The notes under the pieces: generated by a model
What the model saw: only the letters and a program-made list of their open reading frames with translations
Told to the model about the DNA's origin: nothing
Databases searched by the model: none
Assembly: GCF_014885015.1 (NCBI RefSeq)
Contig: NZ_JABMIJ010000001.1
Span: 62,001-126,000, forward strand
Length of the DNA stretch: 64,000 bases
Origin: Spirabiliibacterium falconis
GTDB lineage: Bacteria; Pseudomonadota; Gammaproteobacteria; Enterobacterales; Pasteurellaceae
Reading direction: 5' to 3'
Part shown: positions 1 to 11,848 of the stretch, piece by piece
Position numbering within the stretch: the first letter of the stretch is position 1
Layout: each line of letters begins with the position of its first letter
Position numbers and translations under genes: made by a program

Positions 1-239
1 TTATAAGGAAATTGCATCACGGATGTGGTAATGGAAATCCCCCGTTGTTTTTCCATTTCCATCCAGTCCGATTTGGCGTGCTGTGCATTGCCACGCCCTT
101 TTACCGTGCCCGCAGTTTGAATCGCTTGCCCGTAGAGCAGAACTTTTTCAGTAATGGTAGTTTTCCCCGCATCGGGATGGGAGATGATCGCAAAGGTGCG
201 GCGTTTATTCACCTGCTCTGGATAGGCTTTCTCAGACAT
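1..239 (-). CDS. prfC: Peptide chain release factor 3 (N-terminal part, runs off window)
   Basis: This is the first 79 codons of RF3, the translational GTPase that recycles RF1/RF2 from the ribosome after peptide release. The reverse-strand translation begins [16 protein letters not shown], followed by the G1/P-loop HPDAGKTT at about residues 21-28 and the RF3-typical stretch [20 protein letters not shown] with the switch-I region [10 protein letters not shown]. The ATG is at 239-237 with only a weak ribosome site. The gene continues leftward outside the window, so completeness cannot be judged. It diverges from the leu operon. Confidence 0.93.
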   Translation of the reverse strand, partial: MSEKAYPEQVNKRRTFAIISHPDAGKTTITEKVLLYGQAIQTAGTVKGRGNAQHAKSDWMEMEKQRGISITTSVMQFPY

Positions 240-483
240 AATATTCACTTTAGTTCATTTTAAATGCGCTTATTTTCCCTGATTGCGGGCATAAAAACAA
301 ATAGAAATCATATTTTTGCCTAAAAGTAGGATTGACTAGCGTAATAAAAAATAGGTTATGACTTATACTGCTCAAGTTTTATATTTTAGATTTTTGTTTT
401 GATTTTTATTTTATTTTTAAATTATTACACTGCTAATTGTGGTAAGATAATGATTATTTTAGATAAAAATACTAAAAAGGGAG
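240..483. other. AT-rich intergenic region between prfC and the leu promoter
   Basis: This stretch separates the divergent prfC and leu transcription units. It is strongly AT-rich, with long T and A runs around 300-420, and I found no convincing ORF, RNA gene or terminator in it. It must hold the leftward prfC promoter; a TTTAAAAT block on the reverse strand near 258-265 could be its -10. Regulator sites for leu (for example of the Lrp or LeuO type) could lie here but I cannot identify one. Confidence 0.5.
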
Positions 484-511
484 TTGACTTTGGTTCTGGT
501 GCAGGTATGAT
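484..511 (+). promoter_or_regulatory. Promoter of the leu leader
   Basis: A -35 hexamer TTGACT (484-489) is separated by 16 bases from a -10 hexamer TATGAT (506-511). This is close to the sigma-70 consensus and sits about 45 bases before the leader peptide, so transcription should start near 518 and include the leader ORF and attenuator. Confidence 0.7.
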
Positions 512-557
512 GATTTCCGACATTGAGTTTTTACTTTTTATTTTTCGTGGTTTAATT

Positions 558-632
558 ATGTTTACATTCCAAGTGTGTTCTCTACTTCTCGCTCTCTTGC
601 GCATTTCCAATGTGCGGTTTGTGCGTGGATAG
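558..632 (+). CDS. leuL: leu operon leader peptide (24 aa, leucine-rich)
   Basis: A short ORF, MFTFQVCSLLLALLRISNVR and four more residues, precedes leuA. Five of six consecutive codons at 582-599 are leucine (CTA CTT CTC, then GCT, then CTC TTG), the hallmark of a transcription-attenuation leader. A ribosome stalled there would leave 612-623 free to pair with 650-661; one that reaches the stop at 630 would cover it. The ribosome-binding site is poor. The frame is open further upstream (ATGs from 399), but a start at 558 fits the promoter and the leader logic best. Confidence 0.8.
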   Translation: MFTFQVCSLLLALLRISNVRFVRG

Positions 633-677
633 AACATAATTTTTGCCCACACAACCCGCACGTATTGCGGGTTTTTT
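612..677 (+). terminator. leu attenuator: antiterminator and terminator hairpins
   Basis: Two mutually exclusive RNA structures can be drawn. The antiterminator pairs GTGCGGTTTGTG (612-623) with CACAACCCGCAC (650-661), 11 of 12 positions. The terminator pairs ACCCGCA (654-660) with TGCGGGT (666-672), followed by a T run ending at 678. Both use 654-661, so only one can form. Leucine-codon stalling in the leader peptide should favour the antiterminator and read-through into leuA. Confidence 0.82.
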
Positions 678-706
678 TATAACTGTGTTTAACTAAAGGA
701 GCGATT

Positions 707-3348
<2,642 letters not shown>

Positions 3349-3364
3349 GGCTACAGGAGTCGTT

Positions 3365-4771
3365 ATGGCAAAAACCTTATACGAAAAATTATTTGATGCC
3401 CATGTGGTGCGCGAGGTGGAAGGCGAAACGCCGATTTTGTACATCAACCGCCACTTAATGCATGAGGTAACCAGCCCGCAGGCGTTTGATGGCTTGCGAG
3501 TGGCTGGGCGCAAAGTGCGGTCGCCAGAAAAGACGTTTGCGACCATGGATCACAGCATCTCCACCCAAAGCCGTGATCCCGCCGCCTGTGGCGAGCAGGC
3601 GCGCATTCAGGTGCAGGAGTTGGACAAAAACTGTCAAGCGAACAATATTTCACTCTACGATCTGCAAAATGAAAAGCAAGGCATTGTGCATGTGGTGGGG
3701 CCTGAACAGGGTTTGACGTTGCCAGGCATGACCATTGTGTGTGGCGATTCTCACACAGCCACCCACGGTGCCTTTGGTGCGTTGGCATTTGGCATCGGTA
3801 CCTCGGAAGTGGAACATGTGCTTGCCACGCAAACCTTAAAACAAGCGCGCGCTAAAACCATGAAAATTGAAGTGCGTGGCAAAGTGCGGTCAGGCATCAC
3901 AGCGAAAGACATTATTTTGGCGATCATCGGCAAAACGACGATGGCAGGCGGCACAGGTCATGTGGTGGAGTTTTGCGGGCAGGCGATTCGTGATCTCTCC
4001 ATGGAGGGGCGAATGACTGTATGCAATATGGCGATCGAAATGGGGGCGAAAGCAGGTTTGATTGCACCCGATGAAACCACGTTTGATTACCTCAAAGATC
4101 GCCCTTATGCGCCGAAAGGTGAAATGTGGGAGCGCGCGGTGGCGTACTGGAAAACATTGAAAAGCGATGATGATGCGCAGTTCGATACGGTGGTGGTGCT
4201 TGAGGCGAATGACATTGCGCCACAGGTAACATGGGGAACTAACCCAGGGCAGGTGATTGCCATTGACCAGCGAGTCCCCGATCCCGCCAAAATGACAGAT
4301 CCTATTGCACGCCAATCGGCACAAAAAGCCCTTGATTATATGGGGCTTGCACCTGAAACCGCACTTTGTGATGTGAGCGTGGATAAAGTCTTTATTGGCT
4401 CGTGCACCAATTCACGCATTGAAGATTTGCGTGCGGCAGCGGCGATTGCTAAAGGGCGCAAAGTAGCGCAAGGCGTGCAAGCATTGGTGGTGCCGGGTTC
4501 TGGTTTAGTGCGAGCGCAAGCTGAGCAAGAAGGCTTGGATAAAATTTTTATTGACGCAGGTTTTGAATGGCGTTTACCAGGCTGCTCAATGTGTTTGGCG
4601 ATGAATGACGACCGCCTTGGGGAATGGGAGCGTTGCGCCTCAACCAGTAATCGCAATTTTGAAAGCCGACAAGGGCGCAACGGGCGAACCCACCTTGTCA
4701 GCCCCGCGATGGCGGCAGCGGCGGCGGTGTTTGGTAAATTTACGGATATTAGAACATTGGAGGAGGCATAA
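3365..4771 (+). CDS. leuC: 3-isopropylmalate dehydratase large subunit
   Basis: Large subunit of the [4Fe-4S] isopropylmalate isomerase, which pairs with LeuD to interconvert 2- and 3-isopropylmalate. The 468-residue protein belongs to the aconitase family. The three cluster cysteines are visible at 347 (GSCTNSR) and at 407 and 410 (GCSMC), matching the family positions. The start has an AGGAG site, and the stop overlaps the leuD ATG in ATAATGG. Confidence 0.97.
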   Translation: MAKTLYEKLFDAHVVREVEGETPILYINRHLMHEVTSPQAFDGLRVAGRKVRSPEKTFATMDHSISTQSRDPAACGEQARIQVQELDKNCQANNISLYDLQNEKQGIVHVVGPEQGLTLPGMTIVCGDSHTATHGAFGALAFGIGTSEVEHVLATQTLKQARAKTMKIEVRGKVRSGITAKDIILAIIGKTTMAGGTGHVVEFCGQAIRDLSMEGRMTVCNMAIEMGAKAGLIAPDETTFDYLKDRPYAPKGEMWERAVAYWKTLKSDDDAQFDTVVVLEANDIAPQVTWGTNPGQVIAIDQRVPDPAKMTDPIARQSAQKALDYMGLAPETALCDVSVDKVFIGSCTNSRIEDLRAAAAIAKGRKVAQGVQALVVPGSGLVRAQAEQEGLDKIFIDAGFEWRLPGCSMCLAMNDDRLGEWERCASTSNRNFESRQGRNGRTHLVSPAMAAAAAVFGKFTDIRTLEEA

Positions 4772-5373
4772 TGGCAGGCTTTAAACAACATACAGGATTG
4801 GTCGTGCCCTTAGATGCCGCCAATGTGGATACGGATGCCATCATCCCAAAACAGTTTTTGCAAGCAGTTACCCGAGTGGGTTTTGGCAAGCATTTATTTC
4901 ACGAATGGCGTTACCTCGACGAGCAAGGTAGCCAGCCTAATCCTGAATTTGTGCTCAATTTTCCGCATTATCAGGGGGCAACAATTTTACTGGCACGCGA
5001 GAATTTTGGTTGCGGCTCTTCGCGTGAGCATGCGCCGTGGGCATTGGCGGATTATGGCATTAAAGTGATGATAGCCCCGAGTTTTGCGGATATTTTTTAC
5101 AGTAATAGCTTGAATAATCATCTGCTTCCCATTCGGCTCAGTGAAAGTGCGGTTGATGAAATATTCAACTGGGTGCAGGCAAATCCTCATCAAGCCATCA
5201 CCATCGATCTTGAACAACAAACGGTATCTGTTGGTGAAATGGTCTATCACTTTGAGCTTGATCCATTTCGCAAACACTGTTTAATCAATGGGTTAGACAA
5301 CATCGGCTTGACGCTCCAGCATGAACAAGCGATTGCCGATTATGAAAAAACTATTCCCGATTTCCTGCGTTAA
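4771..5373 (+). CDS. leuD: 3-isopropylmalate dehydratase small subunit
   Basis: Small (swivel) subunit of isopropylmalate isomerase, the last gene of leuABCD. At 200 residues it has the standard length, with the substrate-recognition segment [19 protein letters not shown] at about residues 73-91. A strong GGAGGAGG site precedes the ATG. The operon closes with an uptake-word terminator directly after the stop. Confidence 0.97.
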   Translation: MAGFKQHTGLVVPLDAANVDTDAIIPKQFLQAVTRVGFGKHLFHEWRYLDEQGSQPNPEFVLNFPHYQGATILLARENFGCGSSREHAPWALADYGIKVMIAPSFADIFYSNSLNNHLLPIRLSESAVDEIFNWVQANPHQAITIDLEQQTVSVGEMVYHFELDPFRKHCLINGLDNIGLTLQHEQAIADYEKTIPDFLR

Positions 5374-5375
5374 AC

Positions 5376-5409
5376 AAAAACCGCACTTTTAGATAAAGTG
5401 CGGTTTTTT
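5376..5409. terminator. Paired uptake-word terminator between leuD and alaA
   Basis: AAAAACCGCACTTT and AAAGTGCGGTTTTTT form a perfect stem around a five-base loop, with T runs on both strands. It lies between two convergent genes and should act in both directions. The stem is an inverted pair of DNA-uptake words. Confidence 0.88.
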
Positions 5410-5412
5410 GCG

Positions 5413-6627
5413 TTATTGACGGTAAGTGCTTAGGAAATTTTCTAGCTGTTTAAGTGCGGTTTCGAGCTGTTGGACGTGGGGCAGGGTCACCACGCGGAAG
5501 TGGTCTGGCTGGTGCCAGTTGAAGCCACGACCGTGTACGAGCAGCACTTTTTCTTGTAGTAACAGATCAAGCACAAATTTTTCATCATCGTAAATGTTGT
5601 ACATGTTGGTATCGATTTTGGGGAACATATACATTGCACCCATCGGTTTCACGCAGCTAATGCCTGGAATGCTATTGAGCATTTCATAGGCTTTATTACG
5701 TTGCTCCAATAACCGCCCACCCGGAAGAATATATTCGTTAATGCTTTGATAACCGCCAAGTGCGGTTTGAATGGCGTGTTGCATTGGCACATTGGCACAA
5801 AGCCGCATGGAGGCAAGCATATCTAACCCTTCAATGTAGCCTGCTGCCGCGTGTTTTGGTCCGTGTAATAACATCCATCCTTGGCGAAAACCCGCCACAC
5901 GGTAGGCTTTAGAAAGCCCATTGAAGGTTACGGTCAGTAAATCGGGGGCTAGGGCGGCGATATGGTGATGCACAGCACCGTCGTAGAGAATTTTGTCGTA
6001 AATTTCATCGGCAAAAATGATTAATTTATTTTGTCGTGCGATTTCGGCAATTTGCAATAGCAATTCACGACTATACACCGCCCCCGTTGGGTTATTTGGG
6101 TTGATGATCACAATCCCTTTGGTGCGTTCGGTGATTTTGCTTTTAATATCATCAAGATCAGGAAACCAATCCGCACTTTCATCGCAGATGTAATGCACGG
6201 CTTTACCGCCTGATAGGGTAACAGCGGCGGTCCATAATGGATAGTCAGGCATTGGCACTAGTACTTCATCACCATCGTTGAGTAAGGCTTGCATCGACAT
6301 TACGATCAATTCTGATACGCCATTGCCGATATACACATCATTCACTGATGGGCTACGCAAGCCTTTGGATTGATAATATTGCACCACGGCTTTGCGGGCA
6401 GAATAGAGCCCTTTTGAGTCGCAATAACCTTGTGCGGTTGGCAGATTACGCATTACATCGACCAAAATTTCATCGGGGGCTTCAAAGCCGAAAGGCGCAG
6501 GATTGCCAATATTCAGTTTGAGAATTTTATGACCTTCTTCTTCCAGACGAAGGGCTTCTTTATGCACCACGCCACGAATATCGTAGCAAACGTGTTCTAA
6601 TTTATCTGATTTAGGAAACGTGTTCAT
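5413..6627 (-). CDS. alaA: Glutamate-pyruvate aminotransferase
   Basis: PLP-dependent class I aminotransferase of the AlaA (YfbQ) type, making alanine from pyruvate and glutamate. With the ATG at 6627, supported by AAGGA six to ten bases upstream, the product has 404 residues and starts MNTFPKSDKLEHVCYDIRG. The PLP lysine is Lys240 in GLSKAYRVAGFRQGW, and NPNNPTGAVYS and the substrate Arg near the C-terminus (FRVVTLP) are present. An in-frame TTG two codons upstream is a less likely start. Convergent with leuD, divergent from menF. Confidence 0.93.
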   Translation of the reverse strand: MNTFPKSDKLEHVCYDIRGVVHKEALRLEEEGHKILKLNIGNPAPFGFEAPDEILVDVMRNLPTAQGYCDSKGLYSARKAVVQYYQSKGLRSPSVNDVYIGNGVSELIVMSMQALLNDGDEVLVPMPDYPLWTAAVTLSGGKAVHYICDESADWFPDLDDIKSKITERTKGIVIINPNNPTGAVYSRELLLQIAEIARQNKLIIFADEIYDKILYDGAVHHHIAALAPDLLTVTFNGLSKAYRVAGFRQGWMLLHGPKHAAAGYIEGLDMLASMRLCANVPMQHAIQTALGGYQSINEYILPGGRLLEQRNKAYEMLNSIPGISCVKPMGAMYMFPKIDTNMYNIYDDEKFVLDLLLQEKVLLVHGRGFNWHQPDHFRVVTLPHVQQLETALKQLENFLSTYRQ

Positions 6628-6698
6628 TGGCAATCCTTAACAATGAGAGAGTAGTGTTCTTACTTTACGCTTTTGATGCAAAAAATTAAAGATTTTCT

Positions 6699-6721
6699 CC
6701 GCACTTTTTCTAAAAGTGCGG
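6699..6721. repeat. Inverted pair of uptake words in the alaA/menF divergent spacer
   Basis: CCGCACTTTT (6699-6708) and AAAAGTGCGG (6712-6721) form a perfect 10-base inverted repeat with a three-base loop, followed by TAAAAT. Unlike most such pairs in this window it sits between the 5' ends of two divergent genes, so it is not at an ordinary terminator position. Confidence 0.85.
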
Positions 6722-6766
6722 TAAAATTTCCATTTTAAGTAAAATGAATGTATTTTGGAGTTTAGC

Positions 6767-8077
6767 GTGCCAACTTGTTGGGCATTATTAAAACAAGCGT
6801 TCAACACAGCGATCATTGCGGCAGAAAATCAGCATGATCAGGATTATTACGCACTAACATGTCGTGTGCCTGTTACGAATGAAGATGTTAATGTATTGGC
6901 GTGGCTAAAAGGGCAGACGTGTTTTCCGCAGTGTGTTTGGCGTGCACGTCATACCAATGAGTATGTGGTGGCATTAGGGCAAGTCATCGTCTTTGATGAC
7001 ATCACGTTAGCACAGCATTTTCTGGCACAGCAGCATGAGTTACGTTTAATTGGTGGCATGAAATTTGATGGGCAAGCACAATTTTTACTACCACGGTTAC
7101 TGCTTCGTTGCTCAGCAACGGAGCTTCAGGCGACACTGTGTTTGCACGCAGATGAAGATAAAAGTGCGGTTATGGCGTGGTTGACAGCACTTGCTGAACC
7201 ACGCTCAATCACACCACTTGACACCCAGCTTGTGTTTCATTCTCAGGCGTATAGTCAATCGCAGTGGTGTGCATTGGTTGAGCGTGCGTTGCAGGCGATC
7301 GCCTCAGGGGATTTTTTGAAAGTCGTCCCCGCACAAGTGAAATACTATACTGTGCAGGGTGAATTTAATCCCGTGGATTTTATTGCCCATGCCAGTGCAG
7401 AGCAACGTGAGTGTTATGGTTTTTTATGGGCAGATAGCCCAACCCATGCCTTTTTTGGCATTAGCCCAGAGCGTTTTTATTGTCGAGACGGCGAGCATTT
7501 ATGCACAGAAGCCTTAGCTGGCACGGTAAAGTGCGGTCAGCATCCGCAAGAAAATCAGAATGCACTGGCGTGGTTGATGAAGGATGTGAAAAACAGCCAT
7601 GAGAATGCGTTAGTAGTGGACGATATTGTGCAAAAACTGACACCGCTGGCTAAGCAAATTACCGTGGCGGATTTGGAAGGGCGGCAATTGCGTTATGTAC
7701 AACATCTTGCTCGTCCCATTCGTGCCACGTTAAAAAGTGCGGTTGGAGATTGCGACTGCATGCGTGCGATCCATCCTAGTGCAGCGGTGGGGGGATTACC
7801 AACCGCACCAGCCAAGGCATTTCTGGCACAGCATAATATTGAACGAGCGTGGTATGCAGGCACATTTGGCGTGATGGCACGTCAACACAGTGAATTTTGT
7901 GTGACAATTCGCAGTGCGTATTATCAGCAAGATCAAATCAGTGTGTATGCAGGTGCAGGGATTGTGAGAGGCTCAGATCCCTTGTTAGAATGGCAAGAAA
8001 TTGAGCGTAAAACAGCGGGTATATTATCGTTGTTTCGCAATATAAGGGAGAATAATGATGTCAGTAGCCCTGTTTAA
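6767..8077 (+). CDS. menF: Isochorismate synthase (menaquinone)
   Basis: Converts chorismate to isochorismate, the entry step of menaquinone synthesis. The C-terminal chorismate-binding domain is clear: GDFLKVVPAQ, FFGISPERFY, LAGTVKCG, HPSAAVGGLPTAPA, WYAGTFGVM and SEFCVTIRSA appear in family order. I chose GTG at 6767 because GGAG lies six bases before it, giving 436 residues; a TTG at 6755 is possible but has no spacing for that site. The 3' end overlaps menD by 23 bases, and the placement before menD separates it from a siderophore EntC. Confidence 0.92.
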   Translation: MPTCWALLKQAFNTAIIAAENQHDQDYYALTCRVPVTNEDVNVLAWLKGQTCFPQCVWRARHTNEYVVALGQVIVFDDITLAQHFLAQQHELRLIGGMKFDGQAQFLLPRLLLRCSATELQATLCLHADEDKSAVMAWLTALAEPRSITPLDTQLVFHSQAYSQSQWCALVERALQAIASGDFLKVVPAQVKYYTVQGEFNPVDFIAHASAEQRECYGFLWADSPTHAFFGISPERFYCRDGEHLCTEALAGTVKCGQHPQENQNALAWLMKDVKNSHENALVVDDIVQKLTPLAKQITVADLEGRQLRYVQHLARPIRATLKSAVGDCDCMRAIHPSAAVGGLPTAPAKAFLAQHNIERAWYAGTFGVMARQHSEFCVTIRSAYYQQDQISVYAGAGIVRGSDPLLEWQEIERKTAGILSLFRNIRENNDVSSPV

Positions 8078-9761
8078 TCGTGTTTGGGCGCGAGTGATTT
8101 TAGAAAGTATTGTGCGCCAAGGTGTGAAGCATATTTGCATTGCGCCAGGATCGCGTTCTACACCCTTAACACTAGAAGCCGCAAGGTTGGAGCGAGAGCA
8201 AGGCGTGCAGCTGCATACGCATTTTGATGAACGCGGTTTAGGCTTTTATGCGTTAGGTATTGCAAAAGCAACACAGCAACGCGTCGCAATAATTGTGACC
8301 TCTGGCACGGCAGTGGCAAATGTGTATCCTGCGGTGATTGAGGCGTCTTTAACGGGGGCAAAATTGGTGGTGCTTACCGCTGATCGCCCGATTGAATTAT
8401 TACAGTGCGGTGCTAATCAAGCCATTGATCAGGCTGGGATTTTTGCAAATTATCCCGTAGCGAGCCTCAATCTGCCTCGCCCTGATAGTCAATTAAGTGC
8501 GCAATGGTTATTAAGTGTGACTACAGATGCACTATTTAAGCAGCAAAACGGTGGCGTAGTGCATTTCAATGTGCCGTTTGCTGAACCGCTTTATGATGTT
8601 GATGAAAGTGCGGTGAATGTGCATCCGTGGCTTGCCCCGATTCAAACGTGGTTGAAAAGTAAGCAGTGTTGGCGTGTTTATCCGAGTGGCCAGCAAGATG
8701 TTATGGTGCATGCACAGTGGGACGAATGGCGTACGAAACGGGGTGTGATTATTGTAGGACAGCTTTCAGCGCGTGAATGTATGGGGCTGACACAATGGGC
8801 ACAAACGCTAGGCTGGGTACTCATCAGTGATATTCAATCAGGCATTAGTGCGTCGTTGCCATATGCGGATATTTGGCTGGCAAATGACGCGGTGCGTGAA
8901 AAATTATTGCAAGCGGATATTGTGATTCAGTTTGGGCGACAAATCATCAGCAAGCGGGTACACCAGTTTTTGGCGACATTCCACGGTGAATTTTGGCAGG
9001 TAGATAGCAGTGCAACCGCACTTGATCCGCATCACCATCAAGGCACACGTTTTATTGCGCCTGTTCATCATTGGCTACGAGCACACCCTCCACTGCGACA
9101 ACGTGAATGGCTACTTGAACCATTAGCATTATCAAAATTTTGCCGTCATTTTATTGCTCAGCAAGTGGGAAGCAAACTCAATGAGGCGTCATTAGCCCAT
9201 TTTATTGAGCGTATTTTGCCACGCAATGGCGTATTATTTTTAGGCAATAGTTTATTTGTGCGTTTGGTCGATGCACTCGGTTTTCTGCCCGAAGAGTATC
9301 CTGTTTATACGAATCGGGGCGCTAGTGGCATTGATGGTTTAGTTGCCACTGCCGCAGGGATTGGACAGGCAACAGGGCAGCCTTTGGTTGCCATGTTAGG
9401 TGATGTGAGCGCACTTTACGATCTCAATTCGCTTGCACTGTTGCGTCAAGTGCCACAACCTACGATTTTATTTGTGATTAATAATAATGGTGGGGCTATT
9501 TTCGATATGCTCAATGTGGATCAACAGGTAAAAAATACCCTTTATCGAATGCCACATGGGCTTGAATTTGCGCAAGCGGCAGCAATGTTTGGGCTAAATT
9601 ATCAACGACCATACACATGGGCGGATCTTAACAGCATATTGAAACAAGCCTACGCACGCAAAGAAACAACGCTTATTGAAATTAAATCAGCACCGAGTGA
9701 AGGAAGTCAAATTTATCAGAATTTATTAAGTCAAATTGCGAAGGCGGTGATTGGTGACTAA
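8055..9761 (+). CDS. menD: SEPHCHC synthase
   Basis: Thiamine-diphosphate enzyme joining 2-oxoglutarate and isochorismate to give 2-succinyl-5-enolpyruvyl-6-hydroxy-3-cyclohexene-1-carboxylate. The 568 residues show the ThDP family layout: HFDERGLGFYALG and GTAVANVYPAVIEA in the N-terminal domain, NRGASGIDGL and the cofactor motif GDVSALYDLNSLA in the C-terminal domain, then INNNGGAIFDML. Two ATGs in tandem (8055, 8058) follow a GGGAG site, and either could be used. It overlaps menF upstream and menH downstream. Confidence 0.95.
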   Translation: MMSVALFNRVWARVILESIVRQGVKHICIAPGSRSTPLTLEAARLEREQGVQLHTHFDERGLGFYALGIAKATQQRVAIIVTSGTAVANVYPAVIEASLTGAKLVVLTADRPIELLQCGANQAIDQAGIFANYPVASLNLPRPDSQLSAQWLLSVTTDALFKQQNGGVVHFNVPFAEPLYDVDESAVNVHPWLAPIQTWLKSKQCWRVYPSGQQDVMVHAQWDEWRTKRGVIIVGQLSARECMGLTQWAQTLGWVLISDIQSGISASLPYADIWLANDAVREKLLQADIVIQFGRQIISKRVHQFLATFHGEFWQVDSSATALDPHHHQGTRFIAPVHHWLRAHPPLRQREWLLEPLALSKFCRHFIAQQVGSKLNEASLAHFIERILPRNGVLFLGNSLFVRLVDALGFLPEEYPVYTNRGASGIDGLVATAAGIGQATGQPLVAMLGDVSALYDLNSLALLRQVPQPTILFVINNNGGAIFDMLNVDQQVKNTLYRMPHGLEFAQAAAMFGLNYQRPYTWADLNSILKQAYARKETTLIEIKSAPSEGSQIYQNLLSQIAKAVIGD

Positions 9762-10491
9762 GCCTGTTGCGGTATTCTTGCATGGCTTGCTTGGTGATAA
9801 GCACGATTGGCAGGCGGTCTGTGCGCACTTGCGTATAGACAGTATCTGTTTGGATTTACCAGGTCATGGCGATCATCGTCATATTAATGTTGATAGTTTT
9901 TTTGATGTGGCATGCTGGCTAGATAATGCGCTTAAGCCCTATTACAACCGCCCATTGATTTTAATTGGCTACTCATTGGGTGCCCGTATTGCACTCTATT
10001 ACAGTTATGCTTTTTTGCCAACGTCGCGCCAACCGCACTTATTGGTGTTAGAAGGTGCAAATATGGGGCTGCCAGAGGCAACGCAGCGGCAGTTGCGCTG
10101 GGAACATGATCAGCAGTGGGCAGATTATTTTCGACAACATAGCATGACGCAATCACTTATGGGGTGGTATCAACAAGAGGTATTTGCACACTTAACCGAC
10201 TCGCAACGTCATGCCTTAATTGCCACTCGAGGCAGCAATGATCCTCACGCTATTGCCAAGATGTTATTGGCAACGAGCCTTGCTAAACAGCCTTATTTAC
10301 TTGACTGTGCGCGCCAAAGTCCTTTCCCTGTGCATTATATCTGTGGTGAAAGGGATAAAAAATTTCGCCAATTGGTAAAGGAGTACGCATTACGCACCCA
10401 TTTTATTGACCATGCTGGGCATAATGCCCATCGTGAAAATCCGGCGGCATTTGCTGCGGCACTGACCGCACTTTTACAACCATTTTTATAA
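9754..10491 (+). CDS. menH: SHCHC synthase (alpha/beta hydrolase)
   Basis: Eliminates pyruvate from SEPHCHC to give SHCHC. It is a 245-residue alpha/beta hydrolase with HGLLGDKHDW at the oxyanion hole, nucleophile elbow GYSLGAR, and a C-terminal catalytic histidine in DHAGHNAHRENP. GTG at 9754 is preferred, with AAGG nine bases upstream; TTG one codon earlier also fits. It overlaps the end of menD by eight bases. The order menF-D-H-B is that of the enterobacterial men operon. Confidence 0.92.
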   Translation: MTKPVAVFLHGLLGDKHDWQAVCAHLRIDSICLDLPGHGDHRHINVDSFFDVACWLDNALKPYYNRPLILIGYSLGARIALYYSYAFLPTSRQPHLLVLEGANMGLPEATQRQLRWEHDQQWADYFRQHSMTQSLMGWYQQEVFAHLTDSQRHALIATRGSNDPHAIAKMLLATSLAKQPYLLDCARQSPFPVHYICGERDKKFRQLVKEYALRTHFIDHAGHNAHRENPAAFAAALTALLQPFL

Positions 10492-10500
10492 GGAAAAACC

Positions 10501-11358
10501 ATGTTATACCCAAGTGAAGAGATGTTATATGCCCCTGTTGAGTGGCATGACCACAGCCACGGTTACAGCGATATTTTGTATCACAAATCCAGCGATGGTA
10601 TCGCTAAAATCACCATTAATCGCCCACACGTTCGCAACGCGTTTCGCCCACAAACGGTGAAAGAAATGATTCATGCGTTTGCTGATGCACGTTTTGATGA
10701 AAACATTGGCGTGATTGTCTTGACGGGGCAAGGCGAAAAGGCCTTTTGTGCAGGGGGCGATCAAAAAGTGCGGGGGGATTACGGCGGATATAAAGACGAC
10801 AGCGGCGTGCATCATTTAAATGTGCTGGATTTTCAACGGGATATCCGCACATGCCCGAAACCTGTGGTCGCCATGGTGGCAGGATATGCCATTGGCGGTG
10901 GGCATGTGTTGCATATGATGTGTGATTTAACCATTGCCGCAGACAATGCTATTTTCGGACAAACAGGACCAAAAGTCGGCTCATTTGATGGCGGTTGGGG
11001 TGCAAGTTACATGGCTCGTATTGTTGGGCAGAAAAAAGCACGCGAAATTTGGTTTTTATGCCGTCAATATAATGCACAAGAGGCGTTAGATATGGGCTTG
11101 GTCAACACTGTGGTGCCTTATGCCGAACTGGAACGTGAAACCGTGCGTTGGTGTCGTGAAATGTTACAAAACAGCCCAATTGCCCTACGTTGCTTGAAGG
11201 CGGCACTCAATGCAGATTGCGACGGGCAGGCTGGACTACAAGAGCTGGCGGGTAATGCGACTATGCTGTTTTATATGACGGAAGAAGGCCAGGAAGGGCG
11301 CAACGCATTTAACCAAAAACGCGAGCCTGATTTCAGTAAATTCAAACGTAACCCGTAA
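10501..11358 (+). CDS. menB: 1,4-dihydroxy-2-naphthoyl-CoA synthase
   Basis: Crotonase-fold enzyme that closes the naphthoquinone ring from o-succinylbenzoyl-CoA. The 285-residue product carries the family signatures [34 protein letters not shown] and [20 protein letters not shown], and ends with the usual [18 protein letters not shown] precedes the ATG. A small uptake-word hairpin separates it from the next gene. The enzyme that makes its substrate, MenE, is not encoded nearby. Confidence 0.97.
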   Translation: MLYPSEEMLYAPVEWHDHSHGYSDILYHKSSDGIAKITINRPHVRNAFRPQTVKEMIHAFADARFDENIGVIVLTGQGEKAFCAGGDQKVRGDYGGYKDDSGVHHLNVLDFQRDIRTCPKPVVAMVAGYAIGGGHVLHMMCDLTIAADNAIFGQTGPKVGSFDGGWGASYMARIVGQKKAREIWFLCRQYNAQEALDMGLVNTVVPYAELERETVRWCREMLQNSPIALRCLKAALNADCDGQAGLQELAGNATMLFYMTEEGQEGRNAFNQKREPDFSKFKRNP

Positions 11359-11361
11359 GCC

Positions 11362-11383
11362 AAAGTGCGGTTGACCGCACTTT
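11362..11383. repeat. Inverted uptake words between menB and the next gene
   Basis: AAAGTGCGGT and ACCGCACTTT are separated by only two bases and followed by TTAAGG, not a T run. It could be a weak terminator or an RNA-processing or stability hairpin within the men operon. I would not call it a strong terminator. Confidence 0.6.
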
Positions 11384-11401
11384 TAAGGTGAAGGAGAGAA
11401 A

Positions 11402-11848
11402 ATGCGAAAGTTGTGGTTAAAATGGAGTTTATTGGTTGGGCTAAGTGCGGTGGTAAGTTTTGCATTTGGTCTTGGCGTGTTGAGTACACCGGCCTTTATC
11501 ATTGGAATGGTGGCAGGCATAGCCTGTTTTATCATGTTTTATGTGTGGCTGGATAACAAACTTATCTTGTGGCAGCGTCCGCGGTGGCGTAAAGCCTTGC
11601 TACTCGGCGTGGTAATCAAAATGCTACTACAAGTTTGGCCTATGATTGAAATGTACTGTGGCATAGTATCACTTGCAGTACTAGACACCTTATTTGGGCA
11701 GTCTATTCCCTTATTTTGGCATGGCTTTTTAGGCACACTTGGCACAGGCACACTACTGTCGCTGGTGGTGGGTATTTTTACCGCACTTTCGTATGGGGTA
11801 TTAGGCTTGTGGCAACGAACAATGACACATTCAAAGGAGAGGGTATGA
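11402..11848 (+). CDS. Unknown small integral membrane protein inside the men operon
   Basis: I do not recognise this 148-residue protein. Its sequence suggests four hydrophobic segments: roughly residues 8-28 ([19 protein letters not shown]), 29-50, 65-95 and 108-135, with basic loops ([12 protein letters not shown]) and a basic C-terminus. AAGGAG precedes the ATG, and its TGA overlaps the menC ATG (ATGA), so it is probably translated with menC. Position suggests some link to quinone metabolism or the membrane, but no enzyme motif is visible and function is open. Confidence 0.75.
   Translation: MRKLWLKWSLLVGLSAVVSFAFGLGVLSTPAFIIGMVAGIACFIMFYVWLDNKLILWQRPRWRKALLLGVVIKMLLQVWPMIEMYCGIVSLAVLDTLFGQSIPLFWHGFLGTLGTGTLLSLVVGIFTALSYGVLGLWQRTMTHSKERV

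Noticed and set aside
12-263. Rightward 83-codon ORF at the left edge
   Set aside because: It is the antisense shadow of the prfC N-terminus, which matches RF3 clearly.
11716-11844. Upstream extension of menC
   Set aside because: It overlaps the preceding membrane gene in another frame, while ATG 11845 has a good ribosome site and fits the family length.
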